A DNA stretch of 64,000 nucleotides from Myxococcaceae bacterium JPH2 (GCA_016458225.1 JAEMGR010000007.1:124001-188000), one strand, 5' to 3'; shown: positions 24,010 to 33,531, numbered from the stretch's first letter. Notes: a model not told the origin generated them from the sequence alone. Made by a program: numbers and translations.

Positions 24010-26610
24010 TCACTGTGTCATGGGCGCCCGCATGTGAAGCGCGGCCCGCTCCCCCGCCCACCCCCAGAGCCACGCCAGGATTCCGGACGCCGGTGCATGA
24101 CCCCGCGCGAAACTTCGTGACGCCATGCAGACGGCCAAGGCTCCCGTTGCCGCGCCCACGCCTCCCCACGCGTCCGCAGGATGCCACGTGGGCAACTCCC
24201 TCAGCGGCGAGCCCGCCATCCTCACCTGGGCATAGCCCCAGTCCTGGGCCCGCTGGGTCGTACCGTCGAGGTCTGCGAAGACGAGGCCCGTCTGCCGCCC
24301 CCGGTCCTCTAGGAGCCCGAGCGTCTCATTGAGCACCGACGTCAGCGCGACTCCCAGGTGAGGCCGGCCGGAGAACATGTGGGTCGATTCAGCGGCGGAG
24401 GTCATCGCATCGATGTAGGCGTGGACTGCTGCGCCTCGGCGGGCTGGCGCGTTCGTCTTCTCTACCAGCACGAAGGCCGCGCATTCTCCGGGCATCAGTC
24501 CCACTGGCCGATTGGGCGTCTTCAGCAGCCGTAGTTGCTCCAGTGCGTCCAACCACTCGGGCTCAACGAGGCTGTCGATACCGCCCACGATACACCGCTC
24601 CACCTCGCCCGACCTAAGTGCGTGCTCCGCCGCGCGCAATGCGGTGACGAAGCCAGGCGAGTCACCGAAGAAGACCTCTTCCCTTGAGACACCACCCGGC
24701 AAGGCGGCCTGAGCGAGCAGCCTTGGAAGCAGCGTTCGTGAGTACCGCTCGCGCAGTTGCTCCGCGAGCGAGGGCTCCTCTTCGGAGCGCTCCACCTCGC
24801 TGGAGCCCTCGTCTTGTCCGGACGCGAGCGCCTCTCGCTTTGCGGTCTCGCGCACATGCCGCTCCGCGGCAGCGAGGAGGAATCCGCTTGGCAGGTTGAG
24901 GAAGATGCCGGTGCGCGGTCCCGCGGTCAATCCGGTCTGATGGACGAGGTCCGCCAAAGCCGCCACCCCAAGCCGCACCATCCTGCCCACGCCGCTGAAG
25001 CCCTGCGTGAGGTGCGGTATGGCATGTCCCGTGATTGGCAACTCCTCGCCCGAGTCCTCGTCAACGCAGGAAGTGCCCGCCAGCGCCTCCGGGCGGGCAA
25101 TCCCCACCCGGGCGGCCGCGCAACTTCCCACCACTCCATCCCCCAAGGACGACACCAGCCCCAGTCCTGTTACCGCGAGCGCACCTGGAGGTGGCGGAGA
25201 CTGGCGGAGCACTGGCGGAAAGAGTTGCTCGTCCACCTCTGGCAACCCCTTCGATCCGGCGAAGGTACGGGGCAGCGCGCGGAAGGGGCCAGTGCTGAGC
25301 CCCCCTCGTACCGTAGGCCGCATGGCCTGCAAGAATTTCCATTGTCGCAACGCCCAGCTCCGGGTGGACAGTTGCCAATCACCTTGACTGCGCACGGCCA
25401 ATTCGAGCGCCAGCGTCGCATGTCTGCGCATGGAGCCAACGGTGAGGGCATCGAGGAGTGGCTCGGCCGCGAAGGGCTTCCCGGCGAGGTAGCGCCCCTC
25501 GGGAGGGAAGTGACTCTGGGCCTCTTTCCACCAGCGCTCTATCCGCTGGGGCTCGGGGCGAGGGAGTTCTGCCTCGGGGCCGAGAGGCGTAGGGTCCTCC
25601 TTCTCGGGAGCATTCGGCGCCCAGTCCTCGCGTGTCACTGCGAGTGCGCCGGTCAACTCCAAGCCCGTGATGGCGCAGAAGGCCTCCGCAGCCAAGGGCG
25701 CGACGGTCTCGTCTCGCATGGCCTCGAGCAGTGGCTTCACGGCGGTAATGCGCCCGCTAAGTCCGAGGGCCCAGAGCGCGTCCCGCCGCAGCGTCGGTTC
25801 CGGCAGCGCCTGGAGGAGGAGGTCTACGTCCTGGAGGTCTCCGCCCAACGCAAGAAGCGCCGCAGGCCCACCCCACCCCGGCCCCAAGCGGTGGACGGCT
25901 TCGACGCAGATTCTCCATGCGCCGAGGTGTCCCAGGAGAAAGGCAGTCTCGAGCGCCGTGTTGCGCACTTCCGGCACGTCCGCTCCGAGGGTGCGGTCGA
26001 GTGACGAAGATCTCAGCCGCGAGGGAAATCGGCGGGCGGCGCGCAGCACCGCGCAAGCCAGCGGTGCATTGCTCGCGGCGAGGAAATCGTCCAAGTCTTG
26101 AGCGGGATCTGCCTCCCACTGCGTGAGGATATCAAGCACACGGGCCTGGACGACGGTCGTGGCATTCCTGAGGAGTGCGTGCAACCGAGGCACCGCGTCC
26201 ACGCGGCGGGTGAGTTCCAGGGCTCGTGCCGCTCCCTGACTCGTCGGCTCCACGTCGACGCTGAGCGTGGTGAGCACGGCGTCGAGCCCTTCTTCTCCGC
26301 CCTGCATGAGGAGGACAGAGCATGCGCATGCGACAGTCTCCAGTTCCTCAGACGCCAGGGCGGGCTGCAGTAACTTGCGATTGACCGTTGGCCCACCCAA
26401 CACCAATGCATCGAGGCAGGCGAGAAGCCTCTGCTCGGGACCTTCCAGGATGTCCTGAAGAGAGTAGTCGGGTGAGCCCAGCCCCTGCTCACGCTGCCTC
26501 CAGAAGAAGGCAGCATCCGCGAGGAAGTCTCGCGCCATGTCCATTCGGGGCGAGGCATCTGGCGGCGCGGAGGATGCGCCGGTGCCGCGGTGAGCTTTGA
26601 TGGATCGCAT
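24010..26610 (-). CDS. TIGR02270-like HEAT protein fused to degenerate ketosynthase domain
   Basis: An 866-residue fusion from ATG 26610, with AGGGGAC upstream. Residues 1 to ~350 are HEAT-like helical repeats typical of TIGR02270 proteins found with T6SS cargo. From ~475 a thiolase/ketosynthase fold begins (ALAVTGLGLVSSLGDG), with the expected RSGEVERCIVGGIDS strand. At the nucleophile position, where ketosynthases have TACSS, this reads GDSPG, and the GH of the late KSxxGH motif is replaced (HPADAWGGVGAATG). The enzyme is therefore probably inactive and structural. The gene lies 22 bases downstream of the PAAR-like gene on the same strand, so both are expressed together. Confidence 0.75.
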   Translation of the reverse strand: MRSIKAHRGTGASSAPPDASPRMDMARDFLADAAFFWRQREQGLGSPDYSLQDILEGPEQRLLACLDALVLGGPTVNRKLLQPALASEELETVACACSVLLMQGGEEGLDAVLTTLSVDVEPTSQGAARALELTRRVDAVPRLHALLRNATTVVQARVLDILTQWEADPAQDLDDFLAASNAPLACAVLRAARRFPSRLRSSSLDRTLGADVPEVRNTALETAFLLGHLGAWRICVEAVHRLGPGWGGPAALLALGGDLQDVDLLLQALPEPTLRRDALWALGLSGRITAVKPLLEAMRDETVAPLAAEAFCAITGLELTGALAVTREDWAPNAPEKEDPTPLGPEAELPRPEPQRIERWWKEAQSHFPPEGRYLAGKPFAAEPLLDALTVGSMRRHATLALELAVRSQGDWQLSTRSWALRQWKFLQAMRPTVRGGLSTGPFRALPRTFAGSKGLPEVDEQLFPPVLRQSPPPPGALAVTGLGLVSSLGDGVVGSCAAARVGIARPEALAGTSCVDEDSGEELPITGHAIPHLTQGFSGVGRMVRLGVAALADLVHQTGLTAGPRTGIFLNLPSGFLLAAAERHVRETAKREALASGQDEGSSEVERSEEEPSLAEQLRERYSRTLLPRLLAQAALPGGVSREEVFFGDSPGFVTALRAAEHALRSGEVERCIVGGIDSLVEPEWLDALEQLRLLKTPNRPVGLMPGECAAFVLVEKTNAPARRGAAVHAYIDAMTSAAESTHMFSGRPHLGVALTSVLNETLGLLEDRGRQTGLVFADLDGTTQRAQDWGYAQVRMAGSPLRELPTWHPADAWGGVGAATGALAVCMASRSFARGHAPASGILAWLWGWAGERAALHMRAPMTQ

Positions 26611-26632
26611 CAGAACGTCCCCTGCAACGTGC

Positions 26633-27097
26633 CTAGATGTCCTCTTCGCAGCAGAGGCACTTGGGCTTCGCGTCACCACCGCCCATGGCGATGATGGGCC
26701 CCTGGATGACAGGGAATGGAGGCGTGTTCTTGTCGTTGTGAAGCATTAGATCGAAGGCTCGCGCGACGTTCTTGCCCTCGAACTTCACGTCAAAGGAGAA
26801 GTTGACGAACTCGGCCTTGCCCTGGGTCTTGCTCGAGACGACACCGCCCCCTGCCGTGCCCGCCTCATCACCCGAGCTGGTGCCGAAGTTCGAGTCCTTC
26901 ACGCACACTGGGTTGCCTGCCACGGATACCCTCTTGGTGCCCTTCGCGGTGTCCGAGGATTTCGCCACATTGGGATAAGGAATGGGGACGGGCCCGGCTG
27001 GGCTGGGAGTCTTGCAAAGGTCCGGGAATGCGGTGGTGACGCCACCGCTGTCCTTGGTGACCACAGACCTCTTGTTGACACCGGTGTTGATGGGCAT
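26633..27097 (-). CDS. PAAR-like DUF4150 spike-tip protein
   Basis: A 154-residue protein from ATG 27097 (MPINTGVNKRSVVTKDSGG; a TTG 7 codons upstream is less likely). The sequence FPDLCKTPSPAGPVPIPYPN and the Ser/Gly-rich GNPVCVKDSNFGTSSGDEAG segment are typical of DUF4150, which forms the sharp tip on VgrG in type VI secretion. The C-terminus ends with Cys-rich CLCCEED, possibly metal-binding. It carries no toxin domain, so it probably delivers a separate cargo, for example the AHH nuclease. Confidence 0.8.
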   Translation of the reverse strand: MPINTGVNKRSVVTKDSGGVTTAFPDLCKTPSPAGPVPIPYPNVAKSSDTAKGTKRVSVAGNPVCVKDSNFGTSSGDEAGTAGGGVVSSKTQGKAEFVNFSFDVKFEGKNVARAFDLMLHNDKNTPPFPVIQGPIIAMGGGDAKPKCLCCEEDI

Positions 27098-27468
27098 GTC
27101 GACCCCCAAAGGGGACAAAGATTACCACGCCGAATTCACGTGGTGCAAATGCCGGCCCCTTACTGTGTCCAGCGGACGGCGAATGGAATTGATTCGCCCC
27201 GAGGACACTGACGAAGATGACGGCGGTGTGCGACATGACGGAAGTGAGGCGGCCGTGATTCCCGCGGCGCATCAGGACTTTCGTAACGATTGGTCCGAAA
27301 GACGGGTACGATTCAACTGTGCGGCGCGTGTTGCCGATGAGAAGGTGAGCGCTTGATGGTGATGGTACGGACCTGCATGGCTTGAGCTGGCATCGTCGAG
27401 TGATTTTGGGTCGCCCATCGCTTGGTGCGAGATTGACAAGGCCGCGCCGCAGAGTCCTCAAGGGAATC
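27098..27468. other. 371-base intergenic region between divergent T6SS-module genes
   Basis: No convincing gene. It is visibly less GC-rich than the rest of the window. It contains an inverted repeat GGCGAAT (27178-27184) / ATTCGCC (27192-27198) and must carry promoters for the DUF4150 gene on one side and the HEAT gene on the other; I could not assign -35/-10 boxes with confidence. Confidence 0.5.
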
Positions 27469-28293
27469 ATGAGTCATTCAGAGGAACGTGACGCGCGCAG
27501 CACCGAGGAACTCATCCAGGCGGCCCTCGCGGGGGACGAGGATGATGAGGGAGCCTGGGAGGCCATCTGGACGCTGCGCCGGCGGGGAACGCGCACCGAG
27601 CTGGATGCTGCGCTCCAGTTGTTGGGCTCTCCCTCTGCTCGCGCGAGGGGGTGCGGGGTAGACATCCTGGCCCAATTGGGAGCGGCGCAGCCCACGTTCT
27701 CGGCAGAGCGGGGCGATGCCCTGTTGGACCTCCTGCGCCGGGAACAGGAGCCTGCGGTTCTCTGCTCGATAGGCGTTGCACTGGGGCATCTCAGGGAGCC
27801 CCGTGCGCTGTCTGTCCTTCTTGATCTGGCGAATCACCCCTCGGCCGAGGCTCGCTATGGCGCGACGCATGGCCTGTCCGTCTTGGAATCTCCCGAAGCG
27901 CTCGCGGTCCTCATCCGGCTCTCGGCCGATCAGGACCGCGACGTCCGGGACTGGGCGACCTTCAGCCTGGGTTCGCTTCGGGAGGACCTCGACACGCCGG
28001 AGCTGCGGGATGCGCTCGCGGCGCGCCTTCACGAGGAGGATTCAGAAACCTTCGGAGAGGCTCTCGTGGGCCTGGCGACTCGCAAGGACCCTCGTGCGGT
28101 CGAACCTGCACGCGCTGCGCTCGGTGGGGGCCGGGTGACGGTCTATGTGCTCGAGGCTGCCTCGGCGCTTGGCGAGCCGAGCTTCTATCCCTTGCTGATT
28201 GCCCTTCGCGATTCACGAGCGCCAGCGGATGAACACTTCCGGAGCGTTCTGGATGAAGTCATTGCCCAGTTCGAGCGAGGAACACAGACCTGA
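27469..28293 (+). CDS. HEAT-repeat protein
   Basis: A 274-residue helical repeat protein from ATG 27469 (MSHSEERDARSTEELIQAAL). About six HEAT/PBS-lyase-type repeats are visible, e.g. SPSARARGCGVDILAQLG, PAVLCSIGVALGHLREPRAL, PSAEARYGATHGLSVLESPEA and RDVRDWATFSLGSLREDLDT. No signal peptide or catalytic motif. HEAT proteins of this kind often accompany T6SS toxin modules and may be immunity-like or scaffolding. It closes the island; the next gene is convergent after 24 bases. Confidence 0.75.
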   Translation: MSHSEERDARSTEELIQAALAGDEDDEGAWEAIWTLRRRGTRTELDAALQLLGSPSARARGCGVDILAQLGAAQPTFSAERGDALLDLLRREQEPAVLCSIGVALGHLREPRALSVLLDLANHPSAEARYGATHGLSVLESPEALAVLIRLSADQDRDVRDWATFSLGSLREDLDTPELRDALAARLHEEDSETFGEALVGLATRKDPRAVEPARAALGGGRVTVYVLEAASALGEPSFYPLLIALRDSRAPADEHFRSVLDEVIAQFERGTQT

Positions 28294-28317
28294 AAACGGG
28301 CACTTCGCTTCACGCTG

Positions 28318-29142
28318 TCACGTGCTCTTGCTGGCGATGGGCTGGAGCAGCACTGCTCTCGCGTCCACGTTGAGCACCTGGACGCCGCCGGGCAGGGGGA
28401 CGAGCGGGACGTCCCAGTGGCTGTGCCCGCAGATGATGAGCAGGTCGTTCCAGGGCGCCACTGCTTCGCGGATGAACGCGTTCCCTGGGAGTGACTGCTC
28501 GGGCGCGTCCGGTCCTTCGTGGAGGACGAGCACCTGGGGCTCCTGGAGCAGCACGGACTCAATGCGCTCCAGTTGGGCGGACTGCTCGCGGCGGTTGGTC
28601 TTGTCCGGTCTCCCAATGATGTAGCTCACGCCGCCCACGCGAAGCCCATCCAATTCCGCGAGGTCTCCGTCCAACACGTGGGCGCGTGACTTGTGGCGGA
28701 AACGCTCGAAGCCACCCGGCTCGCCGAACATGTCGTGGTTGCCTGCCACCCCGGCCACCCAGCGGAAGGACTCCGTGAAGGCATTCCAGACCGAGCGCAC
28801 GTCCCCGCTGGCGCCGCGCTTGTCTGCCAGGTCATTGGAGTACAGGTCGCCCGCGAGAAGGACTCCGGTGTTGCTCGCGAGCGGGAGTTCTCCGGCCGCA
28901 CCCTGCATTGCCACCTCATCGGCGAGGAACTCTCCCAGCAGCGTTGCGGCGCCGTCGTGGTGTGCGCTGGTCGCCATCCCCTGGAGGTCCGAGGTGGCGA
29001 GCACAGCCTCCACTCCCGGAGGGAGGGCGTCCACCCAGCCTCGCAACAAGGGAAGCCGCTCCACCCGAGTGCCTCCACGGGGCGCGGCGTTCAGGTAGCG
29101 CCATTCCAAGAATGGCGTGGTCTCCAAAGAAAGGATTCGCAT
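28318..29142 (-). CDS. calcineurin-like metallophosphoesterase
   Basis: A 274-residue protein from ATG 29142 (MRILSLETTPFLEWRYLN). Metal-binding motifs are ATSDLQG, LLAGDLYSND, AGNHDMFGE and CGHSHWD; the first is the usual D-x-H with His replaced by Leu. Cytosolic. The substrate could be a nucleotide or a phosphoprotein. It is the last of three genes read leftward from 31716, 41 bases after the preceding membrane protein gene. Confidence 0.8.
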   Translation of the reverse strand: MRILSLETTPFLEWRYLNAAPRGGTRVERLPLLRGWVDALPPGVEAVLATSDLQGMATSAHHDGAATLLGEFLADEVAMQGAAGELPLASNTGVLLAGDLYSNDLADKRGASGDVRSVWNAFTESFRWVAGVAGNHDMFGEPGGFERFRHKSRAHVLDGDLAELDGLRVGGVSYIIGRPDKTNRREQSAQLERIESVLLQEPQVLVLHEGPDAPEQSLPGNAFIREAVAPWNDLLIICGHSHWDVPLVPLPGGVQVLNVDARAVLLQPIASKST

Positions 29143-29183
29143 GCGCCGTGGACGACGCGTCTGTCCTCGACTGACCGGAGGAC

Positions 29184-30353
29184 TCAGCCCAGGCCGAGCC
29201 GAGCGAGGGTGACTTCGCGGACGCGAGGAATCCGGAAGCGGAACATGAACGCATCCGAGAAGTAGTGCGCCAGCACGATGGCGTTCGTGACGATGACGCC
29301 CAGCGACCACAGCGGTTGTTGCCGGAGCAGGAACTCCGTCGCCGCGCCGTTCGTGCTCCGGTCCACCAAGGGGATGAACGGGCTGTTCGCCACGCCCACC
29401 AGGATGATGGGCAGCATCACGAGCATCATGGCCGCCCAGACGCCTGTGCCGCGCAGCCTCGCATCGGACTCCTTCGCCGTGGGCTCCATCATCCGCCCCG
29501 TGAGGAAGAAGTACTCGAGCCCATGGATGCCCGCGCTCAGGATGGCGCCCCACGTGGGCCACACGAGGTACACCGCGACCACCGACGCGTGCCCCAACAC
29601 ATACAGGCGGCGCGGACCGCTGGTGCCACCGGGGCCTCTCATCGCGTTCAGCAGCCCGCCCACGAAGACAACCCACGCCGCCAGCAGGACCCACGTCGTC
29701 GCGTAGGGGAGGCTGCCACCCTCGGCCTGCCCGATGTTCACCATGGGCGCCGAGCCCTTCGCTCCCGACAGCGGCACCGCCAACGAGCGCGCCATCATCA
29801 GGAGCAGCGCCACGGGGACGAAGTTTCGCTGCATGCGGCGCTCGGCCTCGGAGAGGGGTGGGGCTCCGGCGGTGCGGGCTCGCAGGCCGTGCAAGGCCCA
29901 GATGCCCTTCACCTGGGACAACGTGTGGTGCACCGCCAGGATGTGGATGGTCGCCGCGAGCATCAGGTCCAGGCGAGGCGCGTGCTCGCCCGCGTACCAG
30001 AGCAGCGAGGCTGTGAGCACGAACACGACCGTGGCTCCACCCACCAGGAGCCGAGGCTGCGTGGGCGTCGTGTGCAACAGCTCGCGCCGCGTGCCCAGCA
30101 GCAGGAATGTGAGGATGACGTGCGTGCCATTGAGCAGCACGTACTGCGAGGTCCACTGTCCGATGGCTCGCGAGAAGCCCAGTGGCCCTTCACCTGTGAG
30201 CTTCGCCAGCCACACGCAGAAGAGTGTCAGCAGCGCGGGCAGGAGCAACAGGCTGACGTCCATTCGCGGCGAGAACAGCCACAGTCCGGAGAAGCGCACG
30301 GACGCGGGGGCTGCGGGCTCGCGGAGGGCCGGGGCGGGGATGGACGAGGACAT
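29184..30353 (-). CDS. multipass membrane protein, function unknown
   Basis: A 389-residue protein with about nine hydrophobic helices, starting MSSSIPAPALREPAAPASVRF. Repeated His residues lie in or next to helices (LNGTHVILTF, ATIHILAVHHTLSQVKG, SAGIHGLEYFF, LAHYFSDAFMFRFR), a pattern seen in metal- or haem-binding membrane proteins. I do not recognise the family. It is 31 bases downstream of another membrane protein gene on the same strand, suggesting an operon. Confidence 0.7.
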   Translation of the reverse strand: MSSSIPAPALREPAAPASVRFSGLWLFSPRMDVSLLLLPALLTLFCVWLAKLTGEGPLGFSRAIGQWTSQYVLLNGTHVILTFLLLGTRRELLHTTPTQPRLLVGGATVVFVLTASLLWYAGEHAPRLDLMLAATIHILAVHHTLSQVKGIWALHGLRARTAGAPPLSEAERRMQRNFVPVALLLMMARSLAVPLSGAKGSAPMVNIGQAEGGSLPYATTWVLLAAWVVFVGGLLNAMRGPGGTSGPRRLYVLGHASVVAVYLVWPTWGAILSAGIHGLEYFFLTGRMMEPTAKESDARLRGTGVWAAMMLVMLPIILVGVANSPFIPLVDRSTNGAATEFLLRQQPLWSLGVIVTNAIVLAHYFSDAFMFRFRIPRVREVTLARLGLG

Positions 30354-30384
30354 GCGCGCCCCATCATAGACGACAACGAGCCCC

Positions 30385-31716
30385 TCACGGGCCTGGCACG
30401 AAGAGGCTCTGGTACTTCGCCCACGTGGTCCGGTCCGGCGGCAGCACGTTGCGCCAGTACTGCACCATGAGGAAGCACTGGAGCAGCACCAGCCCCACCG
30501 TCAGTCCGCCCACGATGGCGCGAGCCGACGGACGGCGCAGGCTCGTGAACAGGCCCGCGAGTCCCAGGGCGAACAGCGCGCTGGCCTCCGTGTACGCGCG
30601 ATGCCCGAAGCTGCCGCCGTAGGGCCAGTGCCACCAGCTCGCCACCAGGAACGTGTGCAGGAGGAAGAAGAGGAACACCGGCAGCACGTAGGGCTCCAAT
30701 TGCTCACGCGCCTTGCCGAAACCCACCACCGCGAACAGCCACACGGGGGCCCAGAAGAAGAGCCCCTTGCGCACGCTGAACAGCACCGGCAGCACCTGCG
30801 GATGGTCGAAGCGGAACCCGTAGCCGCGATACGAGTAGACCAGCCACGCCCCCGTCACGAAGTGCCAGTACGCAATCAGGACGCCCACCACGGCGAGGAA
30901 CGCGAGCGATGCCAGCGCCACCTGCCACATGTTCGCGCGAAAGAACGCCAATCGCGCTCGCTGCGTCGCCCCATCCACCACGCCGTACAACGGGACGAGC
31001 AGCAGCACCACGGCGTTGGGATTGCGCACCAGGACGATGAACCCCGCTACCAATCCCAGCACCACCGAGCGCCGCGCCGTGGGTTCGCGATACCACTCGG
31101 GCAGCACGACGAGCAGCGCCGCGAACAGCGCGAACGAGTAGACGTGGCTGAAGATGGCGTCGTACGTGCCGTAGTGGAACAGGTTGGTGCCCAGCGTCAC
31201 CGCCGCCAGCGTCGCGAGCACCACGCCCGGCGAGAACAGCGCTGACAGCGCTCGCCGAAGCAGGGCCAACCCCACCAGCAAGGCCAGCCATCCATTGAGG
31301 GCCGCCATGACCTGATAGGGCGTGGAGAAACCATCCGGCACGCCCCCGGTCACGGAGGCATAGGCATGCGCGAGCAGGAACGCGGGCAGCATGAGCAGCG
31401 CCTGTCCCGGCGGGAACCGGTTCAGGTATCGCCCCGTGCGAGGGTCCTCCGTCAGGCCGATGTTGGGGTCCCAGTTCTCGCCCCACTCGGCGACTTCGGT
31501 GCGCATCGACAGGTCGTGCTGCACGAAGACCGCGGGCAGGTACAGGTAGTGCCCGTATCCATCCGAGCGGATGGGCTCCAGCTCCGGATGGGCTCGGTAG
31601 AACACGCCCATCGCGAGCAGTCCGAGCAGACCCACCACGGGAATGAACCCGTCCAACGCGCGTGCGAAACCTGGCCGGGAGAGTGGCGGTGCGGAGACCG
31701 CGGGGGAAGGCGTCAT
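30385..31716 (-). CDS. GT-C-like multipass membrane protein
   Basis: A 443-residue protein with about ten to eleven hydrophobic helices. The first extracytoplasmic loop has Asp/Glu residues (LEPIRSDGYGHYLYLPAVF and RTGRYLNRFPPGQALLMLP), as in dolichyl-phosphate-mannose-type glycosyltransferases of the GT-C fold, and HYGTYDAIFSHVYSF and FGHRAYTEAS are similar features. A lipid-linked sugar transferase acting on the periplasmic side is plausible. The sequence does not reveal the acceptor. First gene of a three-gene leftward operon. Confidence 0.6.
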   Translation of the reverse strand: MTPSPAVSAPPLSRPGFARALDGFIPVVGLLGLLAMGVFYRAHPELEPIRSDGYGHYLYLPAVFVQHDLSMRTEVAEWGENWDPNIGLTEDPRTGRYLNRFPPGQALLMLPAFLLAHAYASVTGGVPDGFSTPYQVMAALNGWLALLVGLALLRRALSALFSPGVVLATLAAVTLGTNLFHYGTYDAIFSHVYSFALFAALLVVLPEWYREPTARRSVVLGLVAGFIVLVRNPNAVVLLLVPLYGVVDGATQRARLAFFRANMWQVALASLAFLAVVGVLIAYWHFVTGAWLVYSYRGYGFRFDHPQVLPVLFSVRKGLFFWAPVWLFAVVGFGKAREQLEPYVLPVFLFFLLHTFLVASWWHWPYGGSFGHRAYTEASALFALGLAGLFTSLRRPSARAIVGGLTVGLVLLQCFLMVQYWRNVLPPDRTTWAKYQSLFVPGP

Positions 31717-31850
31717 GGGGCGCGGCCACTATAGCCAGCCACCCGCGAGCCTGGATGACATGCCGCGTCTTGGATTTTCCATGGACGGAGCGTGTTATGT
31801 CAGCGGAGCGCGAGGCGCTGGCCGGAGTGAGCCGCACGCACGAGGCGAAC

Positions 31851-32759
31851 ATGCGGTTCCCCATGGCAGGGTGGTGCGCGGGCCTCCTCTCCGGATTGCT
31901 CGTCGCTGCTCCCGCGCGGGCTGAATTCGGCAAGCGTTCGGACGACTCGAAGTCCGAGAAGCGCACCCATGAGGCCACCGCGATAGGAACCGAGTCGGAC
32001 GATGAGCCCGCCAAGATGGCTCATCGCGAGACGGTGTCCTCGGACGAGGATGTCGTCGAACCCGTCCGTGACGATGACGACGGGGGTGGCGGCGACATCG
32101 GCAGTGCGATCGCCGGCTTCATGGTCGAGCTGCTGGTGCGCAACCTCGTCTTCATCATCGCGCAGTCCGGGAATCACCCGTCGGTGTCACCGAACGGCGA
32201 GCTGCCCGCGGGCGTCATCTCGGATCAGCGCCATGCCGCTCCCATCTCCGTGCGGATGGGGGCCCAGGCCCTGATTCTGTCGCGGCAGGGCAAGGGGGCC
32301 GACTACTTCCTGGGCGTGGATGGGCGTTACTTCGGCGTGGACGCGCGGCTCATCCGTCTCTTCCTGAACGCGGAGGACGGCGGGAGCGGCTCGGACCCCA
32401 TCTCCGTCTCAGAGGTCCATGTCGCGTGGGCGTTGGTGGCCATCCCGCAGGCGCGGTTGCGCGCCGAGGCGGGTGTGAGCACCGCGCATGGCGCGGATGC
32501 GACCTTCATCGGGCCCAGCGTGGGGTTCTCCTTCGAGGGCTGCGTCGTGGGGCCGCTCGACTTGGAGGCTCGGGCGCAGGCGACGCCCTTCCCGCATCGC
32601 CAGGTAGATGGCGAGGCCGGGCTCGCGCTGCATGCCGGAGGGTTGGTGCTTCGCGGTGGCGTGCGCGGCCTCTTCCTCGATGACGCGGGGAAGGTGGACG
32701 GTGTCGCGCACCGCGAGCGACTGTTCGGCCCCTACCTCGGACTGGGCTTCACGTTCTGA
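31851..32759 (+). CDS. putative outer-membrane beta-barrel protein
   Basis: A 302-residue protein from ATG 31851, chosen because a signal peptide (MRFPMAGWCAGLLSGLLVAA, cleaved near ARA-EF) starts there; an in-frame ATG at 31797 with GGAG would add 18 residues. After a charged linker (KRSDDSKSEKRTHEA to DDDDGGGG) the remainder shows alternating beta-strand sequence (VRMGAQALILSRQG, LGVDGRYFGVDARLI, LRAEAGVSTAHG) and ends in Phe (YLGLGFTF), typical of outer-membrane proteins. Function unknown. Confidence 0.65.
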   Translation: MRFPMAGWCAGLLSGLLVAAPARAEFGKRSDDSKSEKRTHEATAIGTESDDEPAKMAHRETVSSDEDVVEPVRDDDDGGGGDIGSAIAGFMVELLVRNLVFIIAQSGNHPSVSPNGELPAGVISDQRHAAPISVRMGAQALILSRQGKGADYFLGVDGRYFGVDARLIRLFLNAEDGGSGSDPISVSEVHVAWALVAIPQARLRAEAGVSTAHGADATFIGPSVGFSFEGCVVGPLDLEARAQATPFPHRQVDGEAGLALHAGGLVLRGGVRGLFLDDAGKVDGVAHRERLFGPYLGLGFTF

Positions 32760-32784
32760 AGCCCTCGCCCGACGCGGGGTGCGA

Positions 32785-33531
32785 CTACTTCTCCTTCGAG
32801 GCGATCTTCCGCAGCGCCTTCTGGTCGCGCACGCAGAGGATGCGGCCCACGTTGCCCAGCACGCCCTCGCGCTTCATCTCGTTGATGAGCGTGGACACGA
32901 ACGAGCGCGAGGCGCCCACCAGGTCCGCGAGGTCTTGCTGGGTGATGCCGCGCAGGTCCGTCTCGCCGCCGTGCGGGCAGCGCTCGCCGTGGGCTTCCAC
33001 CAGCGTGAGGAGCGTGTCCGCCAGCCGCGCGGGCACTTCCTTGAAGGTCAGGCCCAGCACGCGCTTGCGCAGGGCACGCACGCGCTCGGCGTAGGCGCGG
33101 ACCACGTCCACCGCGAGGGCGGGGCGGGCCTCGAGCTGCGCGCGGAAGTCGCGGCCCTCGATGCTCCAGACCTCGGCCTCACCCGCGGCGATGGCCATCT
33201 CCTCGATGGGCGTGCCCTCGGGGCGGAACAGCTCGCCGAACAGGTCACCCGGGCGAAGGATGGACACCACCGAGCGGGTGCCATTCTTCCCGATGCGCAT
33301 CAGGCGCACGCGGCCGGACTTCAGCAGGTAGACGCGGTCCGTGTTGTCGCCGGGCCGGTAGATGGTCGAGTTGTGCGGGAACGACTCGACCTTGAAGTAC
33401 CCCTTGAAGTCGATGGCCTCCTGACCGGGAACCAGCTTGTTCGCGGTCACCATCATCCCGGAGCTGGTCGCTTGCAGCGGCGCCACGACATTGGAACCGA
33501 TGGGGCCCAGAGGGCGGTTGAATCCGTGCAT
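32785..33531 (-). CDS. mrpC: developmental regulator MrpC (Crp/Fnr family)
   Basis: A 248-residue transcription factor from ATG 33531 with AGGAG 10 bases upstream. A cNMP-binding beta-roll covers ~45-155 (RPGDNTDRVYLLKSGRVRLM, GDLFGELF) and a winged helix is C-terminal (GITQQDLADLVGASRSFVST). The N-terminus MHGFNRPLGPIGSNVVAP and the rest match my memory of M. xanthus MrpC. Known there: activates fruA and other sporulation genes, negatively regulates its own promoter, is targeted by the Pkn14 kinase, and the shorter form MrpC2 lacks the first ~25 residues. It lacks the Arg residue set of a classical cAMP pocket as far as I can see. Downstream of the mrpB-mrpA unit, transcribed from its own promoter. 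Confidence 0.96.
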   Translation of the reverse strand: MHGFNRPLGPIGSNVVAPLQATSSGMMVTANKLVPGQEAIDFKGYFKVESFPHNSTIYRPGDNTDRVYLLKSGRVRLMRIGKNGTRSVVSILRPGDLFGELFRPEGTPIEEMAIAAGEAEVWSIEGRDFRAQLEARPALAVDVVRAYAERVRALRKRVLGLTFKEVPARLADTLLTLVEAHGERCPHGGETDLRGITQQDLADLVGASRSFVSTLINEMKREGVLGNVGRILCVRDQKALRKIASKEK

